Below, one piece after another: positions 1 through 10,663 of a stretch of 64,000 nt of DNA (position 1 is its first letter; every line of letters starts with the position of its first letter). Both the position numbers and the translations under genes were made by a program. Source of the stretch: Turnera subulata (taxonomy: Eukaryota; Streptophyta; Magnoliopsida; Malpighiales; Passifloraceae); the NCBI GenBank assembly GCA_028386065.3, contig JAKUCV010004443.1, forward strand, positions 72,488 through 136,487. Direction: 5' to 3'. The notes beneath the pieces were generated by a model that did not search any database, had not been told where the DNA came from, and saw only the letters and a list, made by a program, of their open reading frames with translations.

Positions 1-438
1 ATTCGGGCACCATAGGGCCTAATTGTGCACCGACGGGCACACCATTGCCCCGGTTGTGCACCATTTCGCACCAAATCAAGCCAACCAATAATCCCATTGG
101 TCAATTGTGCCTCTAATGAATCTATTACACCAAATAATCACAACCCTAGTATTTTCCATCATTTACCGACCGATAGGATAGATCGAGCACTTGGGACACC
201 AAACTAGGCCAACCCGTGCCTTCGGATCACCACGAGCCTATTTGGGTGCACTAGGCCAAGCCTATGCTAACTATCTCATCTCATTCTGATACCATTTCAT
301 GTTACCGAGCCTATTCCCCTACTAATATGCACACCAACACTATTAACATTGCCCACTTTCTCCCGAATACCCGATCCAACCTACACGAACGTCTCGGAAG
401 GACAAGCTACACCCAACTCTCATCATGTAAGTATTTCT
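1..438. other. Unclassified repetitive-looking sequence
   Basis: No gene is recognisable here. The stretch is richer in C than the rest of the window and reuses short phrases such as GTGCACC and GGGCAC, which suggests the edge of a transposable element. It ends where the Copia gag fragment on the minus strand loses similarity, so it may be another element inserted into it or the junction of a deletion. I see no ORF with family features. Confidence 0.3.
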
Positions 439-1119
439 CTATATTCTAGGGTGTACCTGGGGTATCATAGGAACAACGGTGGAGATATCAAGCTTTGCCA
501 AAGAGTCACCATGGAGAAACTCGTGACTCTCCAAGAGACTATGTAGCTCTTGGAAGGAGACAGGTTCCGATCGTGCGTTCAACGTGGTCACAAGATCTTT
601 GAACTCTCCACGAAGACCACGAAACACATACAGGTTGAAATCAAGCGTAGACAGTGGGCACCCGGCTACAGAAAGCCCATCAGAAATCAGCTTCGCCCGA
701 TACAGAAAATCAGAAACTGGTTCATCTTTCTGAACCAACCGCTGGAGACTAAAATGAAGCTCCATAACTCTAGTATGTGAAGGAGACGCAAAATTTGTAG
801 CTAGCGTGTCCGAGACTGCCTCGTTAGAAGTAGGCAGATCCATCACGAGAGGCATGACATTTTCGGTGATGGACGAGTACAAAGTACTCACAAGCAACTG
901 GTCTTGCTGCACCCATAGAGCGTGGGCAGGATTTGTCGCACCAGCAACAGTGTCGGCAGGACACATAGTGGTGCCATCAAGATAGCCCCATAATCCCTGT
1001 CCTGTGAAGAACGCACGCACCTGTGCTCGTCACAGAAGATAATTGTTAGCAGAAAGCTTAATAGAAATATAATGGGTAGCATTAGAGAGACTAGCAGCGG
1101 AAGAAGAGGAGGCAATCAT
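439..1119 (-). pseudogene. Copia-type gag fragment (broken)
   Basis: This is the gag end of a Copia LTR retrotransposon, read on the minus strand. The ATG at 1119 opens a serine-rich start followed by a motif of the NNYLLW type, in which the tryptophan codon has become a TGA stop near 1020. After the stop the frame continues through FFTGQGLWGYLDGTT and a long UBN2-like region (RVMELHFSLQRL, SDFLYRAKLISDGL, NLYVFRGL), then ends near 439 before any CCHC zinc knuckle. The internal stop and missing end make it a pseudogene. The LTR and primer-binding site lie directly upstream at 1170-1396. Confidence 0.8.
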
Positions 1120-1169
1120 TGATAAGAAAACAAAGAGCAAAGAAAGAAAAAGATTATTGGGTAGGGCTT

Positions 1170-1182
1170 GCTCCGCTACCAA
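1170..1182 (-). other. Primer binding site of Copia element
   Basis: On the minus strand this reads TGGTAGCGGAGC, directly after the LTR end. It resembles the usual plant Copia initiator-Met tRNA site (TGGTATCAGAGC) with differences in the middle. Its place between an LTR and a gag start supports the role. Confidence 0.6.
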
Positions 1183-1184
1183 GT

Positions 1185-1396
1185 TGACAGACACAGTGCT
1201 ATATTGATGAAAATGATTCTGTGTATCAATTATGTGTATAGGTACATGTATAAATACAAGTATGACACGGGTCTTGTGATATGATATAACTCTATGTGAT
1301 AAGCTATACAGCTAGTGTTCTCATTAGTAACAGCTTAGACAGAGTCCTAGTGAAATACCTAAACACAATCGTCAGTAGTACATTACATATCTGTCA
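1185..1396 (-). repeat. 5' LTR of truncated Copia element
   Basis: A 212-bp unit bounded by TGACAG and CTGTCA, i.e. inverted TG...CA ends. It abuts the primer-binding site and gag on one side and interrupts a LINE fragment on the other. The partner LTR is not in the window, so the exact end rests on the terminal inverted hexamer only. Confidence 0.6.
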
Positions 1397-1865
1397 ATAG
1401 ACTGAAGAGTTAACTGAACCTCATAAGCTAAACTATAAATATCAGGGATGGAATGGAAGTCAATATCATGGCGTCCAAATTAAAGACCCATCCATTACAC
1501 CATCCCTACAATTTCCAAAATCAGTTGGCCAGGAGAGATTGCCTCCAAAATCACCTTTGAGATTCTTTCAAAGCCAACAGTGCAATGAACCTGAAGTGAA
1601 GGCAGTCCACTTCGCGGGTAATACTAATTTCCTCCACACCCTCTGTGCATGCCAACAACCACATAAGACATGCAACGTATTTTCCAAGACACCATTACAC
1701 AAGATGGTGTCGACGTAAAACGACGCCTGAATAGCTGATCATTGTCATTAGGCTTTCACGAACCACAAGCCAAAAAAAAAGCAAATCTGCTGGGTCCCTG
1801 CCATTTCCAGACCAAACCCCAATTAGAATCAGTACCAGTACTCCAACTGTCTCAGTATTCCTTGG
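1397..1865 (-). pseudogene. LINE fragment, zf-RVT region
   Basis: Reading the minus strand with frame shifts gives the characteristic segment before and over the LINE zinc-binding region: WKWQGPSRFAFFLWL, then RRFTSTPSC, then ENTLHVLCGC and AQRVW. This is the zf-RVT domain that follows the reverse transcriptase in plant L1-type LINEs. Several frameshifts and stops are needed, so it is dead. The Copia element at 439-1396 appears to have inserted downstream in it. Confidence 0.7.
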
Positions 1866-1966
1866 CATTTATCAAGGGGTCATGAGTTTGATAATGGTTA
1901 GGGGTATTGGGTAGTAATGATACTGACTTTTTTTTTTGTTTTTATGCTAATGATACTGAATCTGGC

Positions 1967-2176
1967 AGTGTTATCAAATCCGGAGCGGTTCGGACGGTCG
2001 AACCCGTTTAACCCTGACCTTGCTGGGTCTCTGGGTTAATATTTTTTTTTGTTATTTTCCGATTGAACTGCGGTTTGACCAATATTTATCCGAAAAAAAC
2101 CGCGACTCGGCGGCCCGACCAGTTCAACCCCCGGTCCAGGTTTTATAACGCTGGTTATAAGACGGTCCGAACCATA
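1967..2176. mobile_element. Degenerate MITE-like element
   Basis: The left end reads TGTTATCAAATCCGG followed by GGTTCGGACGGTC, and the right end carries the inverted partner GACGGTCCGAACC. The start and the CGG-rich arms resemble the better preserved MITE at 14879-15303. No clear target duplication is visible. Confidence 0.45.
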
Positions 2177-2245
2177 GGAGTCAAACTAAGAGATGACTAT
2201 TGCATGAAGGTTGTGCGATATCCCGGCTCACGTATCGGTTACTAA

Positions 2246-2513
2246 AGGTAAAAGGAATAAAGTGTTTTTTCATCCTTGTATTAGACTTCAAAGTTGGAAG
2301 TCATCCCTCTATTAGATTTTGGCTTGTTTTCATCTCTCTATTTGTGAAGTTTGTCTTATTTTCATCCTTGTGTTCGCCTTTTTGACCTATTTAGAGGGAT
2401 GAAAACAAGCTAAAACTCATGGACAGAGGGATGAAAATAGACCAAAACCAATACAAGGATGACTTTCAACTTTATGGTCTAAAGGATGAAAAAAGGCTTT
2501 AATCCAAAGGTAA
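2246..2513. mobile_element. Foldback (inverted-repeat) element
   Basis: Arms about 120 bp long are imperfect inverted copies. The left arm carries TTTTTTCATCCTTGTATTAG, AGTCATCCCTCTA and GGCTTGTTTTCATC. The right arm carries the complements, including GATGAAAACAAGC and AAGGATGAC. The structure is that of a small non-coding foldback transposon. Target duplications were not resolved. Confidence 0.55.
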
Positions 2514-4148
2514 AACGGACAAAATTAAACGGAATTTAAAAATTCAGGAATAAAATTCCTGAAAACAAAAAAAGAGAGACAACATTTGTGAAATTGAAAA
2601 AAGTGGAAGGACATACAAATTTTTTTACCTTAGTTTTATACATTAAAAGCCCATAAAGAATTTAATAAATAATCATAATAATTTCTTCCTTAATAGTCAT
2701 AATAGGAATGGATATAAAAATTAAGTGCAGGAGTAATTAAACCTTTTCTTGTGCTTATTATTAATTGTTGGACCAGCAACCAAATTCTTTTGTTGGACAA
2801 TACTTTCTATTTAAAGAGAAAGTCTTCGTGGTTTCTCAAAAAAGAGAAAGCCTTCGTGTAAACAAGTTGTACACAGAGGCAAGGATTGTCATGCAATTCC
2901 AGAAAGCAAATATATGACAAGAAGAATGGACAAATAACTAATTTGCATCTTCCAAAAGCAGTTAATTAGTCATGCTTGCACGCACCTTGGCCTAAGAGGG
3001 CAGAAATCGTAGCATTAAAAAAAAAAAAAAAGGAGGGCAGAAATGTATAGCCTCCCAAAAATTCAGGGTCTTCTATTTTATTGAACTATCACTGTCTATT
3101 TTATTATTTTGGGTACATAGAATAGAAGTCTAGTAACTACCCATAATCCTCATCTTACACCAAATCACTTACAATCCTACTATTAAGATTGAACCATGAT
3201 CTCTTAGATTAAAAACGAAGAAAGATGTCACTATGGCCACTATCTATTTTATTGAAGGAAGTATCTTTACTTTATTTTATAATAAAGTATATAAATTTAA
3301 TTTGTCCTGGGAAGAAAGTGACGATGTTGAATATTAGTTGGAGGGTAATTAAGAATTCAAACGATCTTTGTCTTTCATCTGAATTGAATTTTCCTTTTCG
3401 GTTGACTATTAGCAGCAGTTAAATGGGCAGACTTATCATTACCTTTTACCAAAAAGATGCTATTTGAGTTGCATATATGCTTCAATTAATTGGCTGAAGT
3501 GCGTCTAACCTGGAAAGGAAAAGAAAAAAACCATTCAAATTTCTATGGCTTAAAATTCCTCTCGGGGATAAATACTGTTGGGGCATCGTTTTTCTTTTCC
3601 AAGAATGAAAAGCAAAACCATCATACTTTATTCATACTTGATCTCGACATTTGTAGAATTGTGGTTTCTTACAATCTAGAAATTCTATCATGGGACTCCC
3701 AAGTATTATTTATTCTGAAATTTTATTTTAAATTAGAGTATATTTAGAATAATTATATTATTTAAGTATCTTCATAAGTGTATCTATTTACAACCTAAAT
3801 AATACACAATAAACTAAAAAATAATTTTTATAATTATTTTTATATAATGAAATTTAAGAGTAAAAATTATTATATTATCTTATCGATTAAAATAAATAAA
3901 ATCAATATGTAAAAATAAGCAATGAAGGAGAAGGAGTAAAGAAAAAACTTAAATTCTAAAAAGTAATGTCCAATAGTAGTTTATATAAATTCTTGACGCT
4001 TAGGTAATAATATAGGTGAAAAATAAAAAAAATTATAAAAAAGAAATTGTTAACAAATCTACAGTTTATTTTAAAAAAAAATTGTTAAAAACATAAGTCA
4101 ATGAAATAATTTGCTCTACCATAATAGTATAACTACTAGTAATATTAT
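2514..4148. other. AT-rich intergenic DNA
   Basis: No gene, RNA or recognisable element. Composition is strongly AT-rich, with poly(A) runs near 3015. Short ORFs at 3225-3747 have no family features and I regard them as chance. Confidence 0.6.
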
Positions 4149-5186
4149 TGAAGCGCTCCGACCCATATTTACCGTACAGGGTAAATACGTGCCAGAACTA
4201 TTCTCATTACAGTAGCAGATAGTACATAAAATGCAAAATACAATACAAGGCAAACCCAAATACAACATCCGTCACTCGATCCCGGGGACCATTATTATAA
4301 TCAATACACTCCAATCCAACCATCAGCTGAGGAAATATGTTACAACAACAAGACATAATACAGTAACAACAGCAGCAGAGAATATCCTCAACAGCAACAA
4401 CACATTAGAAAAACAAGCAGCGGAAGTCTTAGAATAAGAAGCGCGAAGGTGTGGATCCGGGGTCTGGTGGAGTAGAAACAGCAGCTGGCCGAACCGCGTA
4501 CCTGTACTACGAGCAACTCATCCTACGGGAATGAAACCCCGCAGGTGAGGGGTGACTCCGAAGTGCTCACCGACCAAGGATAAACAGTAATATGCAGGCA
4601 AACATAATACTTTCGAAGAAAATTCTAGCAAAAGACAAATAAAAAATTTAACCAGATCATAACTGAGCCAAGACCAAAAGACAATACAATTTCCAATTTT
4701 ATCTTCAGGGCCCTGTCACTGGACAACCTAGGGTCGTACATAGTTATTAACATGTTCTGGGTGCTAGATCAAACCAAGAGAGCCCAGGGATTGACATCCC
4801 AAAAATAGATCCCAGGGATAGACATCCCAAAAATATAATAAACCGGGATAGACATCCCAAGCATAGACATGCTTATCACAAGTAACCCTGATCATAGCCA
4901 CCACAAAACAGTCTCTAACCATCGAGTCGTACCACTACTTTCCAAGTGACAATAAAGTCGTCAACACAACTTCCAATTTGTAACAGCCCAGGTAAAAATT
5001 TCATTTTTACCGGGACTGTTTAAGTTAATGTACAGTAATTTACCATTAATTTTTAACCTTGGGTAATTAAATTATGGTAAATCGAGTATTGGATTTTGAA
5101 ACCGATCCTTGTCCTACGCTCGGGATTTTTCTGCGGATTTTACGGACCAAGTTGGGATTTTTCCGGGTCCGGGAATCTTCGGAAAA

Positions 5187-5688
5187 NNNNNNNNNNNNNN
5201 NNNNNNNNNNNNNNNNNNNNNNNNNNNNNNNNNNNNNNNNNNNNNNNNNNNNNNNNNNNNNNNNNNNNNNNNNNNNNNNNNNNNNNNNNNNNNNNNNNNN
5301 NNNNNNNNNNNNNNNNNNNNNNNNNNNNNNNNNNNNNNNNNNNNNNNNNNNNNNNNNNNNNNNNNNNNNNNNNNNNNNNNNNNNNNNNNNNNNNNNNNNN
5401 NNNNNNNNNNNNNNNNNNNNNNNNNNNNNNNNNNNNNNNNNNNNNNNNNNNNNNNNNNNNNNNNNNNNNNNNNNNNNNNNNNNNNNNNNNNNNNNNNNNN
5501 NNNNNNNNNNNNNNNNNNNNNNNNNNNNNNNNNNNNNNNNNNNNNNNNNNNNNNNNNNNNNNNNNNNNNNNNNNNNNNNNNNNNNNNNNNNNNNNNNNNN
5601 NNNNNNNNNNNNNNNNNNNNNNNNNNNNNNNNNNNNNNNNNNNNNNNNNNNNNNNNNNNNNNNNNNNNNNNNNNNNNNNNNNNNNNNN
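5187..5688. other. Assembly gap (502 N)
   Basis: A run of N inside LTR B. It falls exactly where other family members carry a low-complexity purine tract, which probably explains the failure to assemble. Confidence 0.95.
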
Positions 5689-6537
5689 AAAAAAAAGAGA
5701 GAAGAAAATGAAATCTGGGAAAAGAAAATAAAATGGAAGAAAATAAAAATGAGATGGGGAAAAATATATTATGGTATGGAAAATAAATATTTTGAGGAAA
5801 ATTAATTTTGGAAAATATGGTATAGGACATATGGAGAAGAAATAATAATTTGTAGAAAAAGTATTTTGGAAAGTACATACCTAGGGGATAAATTTTGGAA
5901 AAGGTATTACCAAGGTAGTAAAATACCGGAATAGTACCCGGGTATAGAAATAAGTATAGAAGGGTATTTCGAGACCTTGAAATAAATGGTGAATGATGAT
6001 AATAATGGAACTAATCCGGGAGAGTAACCGAGCTGAGTTAGTATTTAATTTACGGTATACAGTATTAGAATAACATTTGCATACCATCTTATGTGTGCAT
6101 ATTATTGATTGATATAGGAATTGATAACGAACCATTTGCTGAGGAACCAGACTTGGAACTTGCTGAACAATTTCCATAATTGATTATCGGCTAAGGTGAG
6201 GATGGATAACCCTTGTTATGTTGCCTGTAATACTTTGTGTGCTTTGTTGTTCGATTGAACTGCTGAATTGTTGAATGTTTGCTGGTTGACTGTTGTGGAT
6301 ATTATTGTTGCTTTGAACTGTGATATTGATTTTGTGGATAATACGCTGAGATTGATGTTGAACTATTGACTGCGGAAATTGAGATAAAGAATTTGGAATA
6401 TGGAATTGGAATTGGAATTGATTTGAGATGTTGATATAATTGTCATGTGGAGAGTAGCGGTACGACCCGATGGTATGAAATTAATTTTGGGATGCTATGG
6501 TCGGGTTTGGTTGGTTGGCCCGTCATGCCTGTGGTTA

Positions 6538-6757
6538 GGGTATACCGAATACCCAGTGGCTCGGATATGCCGAATATCCGCGGTGGCTCGGATATGCCGA
6601 ATATCCGCAAAGGCTCAGATATGCCGAATATCTGGTTGGCATGACGTCGCCTGAGGTTGGGGTATACCGAATACCCAGTGGCTCGGATATGCCGAATATC
6701 CGCGGTGGCTCGGATATGCCGAATATCCGCTGTGGCTCGGATATGCCGAATATCCGG
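6538..6757. repeat. Hairpin tandem array in LTR B
   Basis: Two blocks, each made of one GTATACCGAATAC unit followed by three units of GGATAT-GCCGA-ATATCC type, with a repeat length of about 28 bp. Each unit can fold into a 6-bp stem with a 5-base loop. The blocks are separated by a short TGACGTCG-containing spacer, so the array looks like a block duplication. Confidence 0.85.
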
Positions 6758-8795
6758 TTGTTTTGATATGAGGATTGGTTGTTGACCTAGCATCCGGAAT
6801 TAATTGATTATATGTATATTACTGATACTATCTGCTGCTGCTGAGAGCACTGTGTTGGGTTTGAATAATGGTCCCCGAGTGTGGGTGACAGATGTATTGC
6901 TAGTTGTTATTGTATAATATTTGCACGTTGTACTGTCTGTTCTATCATAATGAATAGTTTCGGCACGTGTTTACTGTGTTACGGTAAATACGGGTCGGGG
7001 CGCTTCACAATTATCCAATTATATCAGGTTATCCACAATCAATAAATCAACAACAATAGCAGTAACACCACAATCAAACTCAATCGGCTCAGCAGTTTAA
7101 TCAAGCAAATAATTATCAGAGAAACACACACAGTATTATGTGTAACATATCAAAGGTTATCCATCCTCACCTTAGCCGATTTTCCTATTCCTGAAAGTCC
7201 TCGAAATGTCCCGGCTCTGGTTCCTCGGGATACTGCTTGTTATCAGCTCTTGTATCAAACAATAATATATGCACACATAAGATGATATGCAAATGCCAGA
7301 CTAATACTGTAAGCCGTAAAATAATTACTGACTCGTCTCGGTACTGCCTCGGGTTATTCCCATTATCATCATAATTCACCATTTATTTTCAAGTGTCAAA
7401 ATAATACCATACTTATACCCGGATATTATTGCGGTATAATACTTACTTTGATAATACCCTTTCCATATTTATTTTCCATAAGCATGTACTTTCCAAAATA
7501 TCTCCATTACTTATGTTTTCCAAAATACTTTCATTATATATATATATTTTTTTCCAAATTAATTACCATGCTATAACTATCTTGCCATAAGTATATATGT
7601 ATTTTTAAAATATTATTCCCCAAAATTATTTTTCAGAATTATATATTTTTCCAGATTTTATTTCTCTTATTTCACTTTTTTTTTAATTTCAGACTGGGCC
7701 AAATAGTACTAGCCCAGACCCTTGCACAGGCCAAGCCCAAGCCCCATCAGGAACCCAGAAGCAGGCCTGCACAATAGGCCCAGCTAGTCAGCCCATCCGC
7801 TCCAAACCAGCCCACCATAACAGCCCACATACACAACCCGCGATCCGTTTGAGAAAACGGGTCAACCCGACCCAGAGACCCTATCCGGGTCGTCTTCAAC
7901 CCAGCTCACCTAGGTGGACAACGAGGCGGCGGCGCGAGCGACACGGAACGAGGCTGCGACGGCTCGAGGCAACGGCGACAGAGGCGACGCAAGTGAGGCG
8001 CGAAGGAGGCGACGAGGCGGCAGAGGGAGTAGGGGTCTCGGCCGGTGGTCTGGATCGGGTTTGCGAGGAGGAAGAAAAGCGAGACAAGAGGGCGACGTGG
8101 AAGGCGAGCTCCACTGGTGCTGCGGTCGGCTGTGGAGGTGGCTCGGTGGTGTGTGGTGTTTCATAAGAGAAAAAAAAAGAAGGGAGGGGTGTTGGGGTTG
8201 TCCAAAACGGTGGCGTTTTGGGGCTGGTGTGTGTGTGTTTTTTATTTTCTTTCTTTTTTTTCCCCCCCTCTGGTTTGGTTTTGTGGGTTGCACTGGGTTT
8301 TTGCAGAAACAACGAAGGAGGATTTTGTGGTTTGTAGGAGGAAGAAGATGATGGGTGATGGTGTGGTATGGTGTTTATGCAGGAAGGGGCAGGAAACACG
8401 GGTAAAAGACATGCAGAAAACTGATTACACAGGGAAAAGCAGCTCACGGGCAACACAGGAGAAGGCGGGGATGACTCAATTATGCACTACTATGCAACAT
8501 GTGAAGCGTGTCCCGTCCGGACCAGAAAATAACTATAATACCCCCTTGACTTTATTTCTGGTCCGATAATTCGAGGATAAACCTGACTTTTCTTAAGATT
8601 TCTGGACCCGAAAAATACCAACTCTGGTCCGTAAAATCTGCGGAAAAATCTAGGACGTGGGGTAAGGGTCGGTTTCAGAATTCGATACATAATTTATCCT
8701 GAAATAATTACCCAAGATTAATTTCATAAGGTAAATTACTGTACAAGCCCTTTTACAATCCCAGTAAAAACATAAATTTTACCTAGGCTGCTACA

Positions 8796-10663
8796 ATTAT
8801 TTTTCTTATTAAAAAACTAGTGAATATTATAACCTACCCCATAAATAATACCCATATTTTAATTAAAAATGTTAAAAATGTGAAAAATTTTATGTAATTT
8901 GGAAAAAAAAGAATGAATACATCAAAATTTGGGAAAGGATCACTATCACTTTCGCTTCGCTTACTCATTTTTTCATGATTTAATTTAATTTATTTCCTTT
9001 GTTTACATAGTATGTTTTATCATTTTTTATTTTAATTATAATAAATTTTTAAAAATAAATATATTATAAATTACCATACACATTGGCGTAGAAAAACTAA
9101 TATTTGTAAGAATTTTTTTTAAAAAAATAAGCACACGGTTTTTTTTTTCTTATGAGAGCACAATTAGGATTCCACGTTTAAATTTTCAAATATGTTTCTC
9201 TTGCTACGTGTTTTGTTGTAAATATAAATTGAAAAAGGTAGATAGGTAGATATTTATAGAGCGCCACGCTATATCTGTAGTTAAATGACTCCAAGTCCAA
9301 ATGTTCCAAGTCAAAGCAAGAACGTTCTGTTGAGTGACACTTCACTATCTTGATTTTGATTTTGCAAGTCACTTCCTATCTACCTCCAACACTTCCTTTA
9401 CCTTCTGGCGCACCCAATCTTCCTCACCACATGTATCATCCTTCTCCACTTCCATCATCTTCTCCTCAACAATCACCACTGTCCTTGTTTTAAGACTGTA
9501 GTTAGAAGGCACCTTTTTTTTACATATATAAACAATATATGCAAAAATACATTGCATCAAAATCAGTCAGGAAAAAACACCACATACACCTATTATAGGT
9601 ATAACAGTCACTCAAAAGCTACCTGTATCTCTTTCTGGTAGTGATCACATTCATATAAAGGGTGGAGGACATCTTATGCCCCTGCAAGTCTTCAAAGAAT
9701 ATCTACACAGGTAAGCACATCATACACATTATATGAAAAGTTCTCTTGTTTGGCCTTAATCCACACAATCTCTCAAAGCAGCACAACATCCATCAATTTC
9801 TCCCAGTAATCCGTCCCTGCATTATTGAAAACCAAATTGTTCTCTATCCTTTACAGTTAGAAGTCTCTTAAGAATTGTGCAATTTGATTTGTGAGTTCCA
9901 TTACTATTTAGAATGTACTTCAAAACCTAAAAGACTCAGAATTTCATGCAACTATATATATATATCCATTTCTATACAAGTAACATGTGTTAATTTTATT
10001 TGTTTAATGATGAGATTCCAATGATAAAGTAATGAACTATTATTTTTAATAAATGTTGTGGCTAAAAACTTGCACATAAAATCTAAGCTAGGATGCTTAT
10101 TTTTCTTTTATGGTGTTCTTGTATCATAAAAAAAAAAAATCATATGTATAAACTCTTTTGCATCTCGGCAAAAAGAAAAACTCTTTTGTATTGTAAACAA
10201 CTCTTGCTTCTTTTTTTTTTATAAGAAAACAACTCTTGCTTATATAAAAAAAAGAAGATATTTCTTAAAAAAGAAACTGTAAACAAAGTCAAAGTTTATA
10301 TTTTGTTGGTGGTACCGCAGCAAATCAAGCGTGGAAATACTACCTAACATATGAAGACGAAACTGAATTTCTGGGAGGCTAGATATACTTGCAAGATGAG
10401 CTAATTCTCAACCAACAAATAAAACAAAGAAAAGAAAAAATGATACTATTAGTTGAAGTGAGCCCGACTAGCTATCCAAACAACTAGTTTTTGAATACTA
10501 ATTAAGTGCATATGTGCATCATTACTAATTAAGTGCTTTTGAATACTCTCAAAATTAATTAATTGGCAGATTACAATGATCTGAGTTTTGTTTACTTGAT
10601 AAAAACTGAGCTCTGCTACCTCTGGTTGCTCATCTGATCATCAAGGAATCCAAAAGATTAATT
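8796..10663. other. Intergenic DNA upstream of CFA copy 1
   Basis: AT-rich DNA without a confident gene. A minus-strand stretch at 9369-9510 encodes an acidic tail (EEDWVRQKVKEVLEVDRK then stop) and could be the last exon of an unidentified minus-strand gene. I could not join it to an upstream exon in a consistent phase. The last few hundred bases should hold the promoter of the gene at 10664, but the TATA block seen before copies 2 and 3 is not visible here. Confidence 0.4.

Larger units (their letters stand above)
4979..7007 (+). mobile_element. Gypsy-like solo LTR B (nested in A)
   Basis: Same family as A but on the plus strand, beginning TGTAACAGCCC and ending GGGGCGCTTCA. CAATT at 4974-4978 and 7008-7012 is its 5-bp target duplication, and the sequence of A resumes directly after it. 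It contains the assembly gap, the end of a purine-rich tract (from 5689), and the hairpin array at 6538-6757. No coding domain was seen. Confidence 0.85.
4149..8795 (-). mobile_element. Gypsy-like solo LTR A (host of B)
   Basis: A long terminal-repeat-like unit on the minus strand with TG...CA ends. Its minus-strand start is TGTAGCAGCC and its end GGAGCGCTTCA. The 5-bp direct repeats ATTAT at 4144-4148 and 8796-8800 flank it exactly. Removing the nested copy B and its TSD leaves about 2.61 kb. Inside it are a CpG-rich segment (about 7840-8110), GGGATAGACATCCC inverted repeats (about 4790-4860) and a conserved CACTTCGGAGTCACC box. No protein domain is present. The ends resemble LTRs of Tekay/Del-like chromoviruses, but that family assignment is inference. 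Confidence 0.8.

Noticed and set aside
3225..3747. Short ORFs in AT-rich DNA
   Set aside because: No motif, signal or neighbouring exon; length is within chance expectation.
5074..5878. Long ORFs crossing the N gap on both strands
   Set aside because: They are open only because N codons are not stops; the real sequence on each side is LTR and purine tract.
7849..8569. Overlapping GC-rich ORFs in several frames
   Set aside because: Arg/Gly/Pro-rich frames on both strands arise from the CpG-rich part of LTR A; no domain and no conservation of one frame among copies.
9369..9560. Minus-strand exon of an unknown gene
   Set aside because: The acidic tail looks protein-like, but I could not join it to an upstream exon in phase, so it is only mentioned in the intergenic entry.
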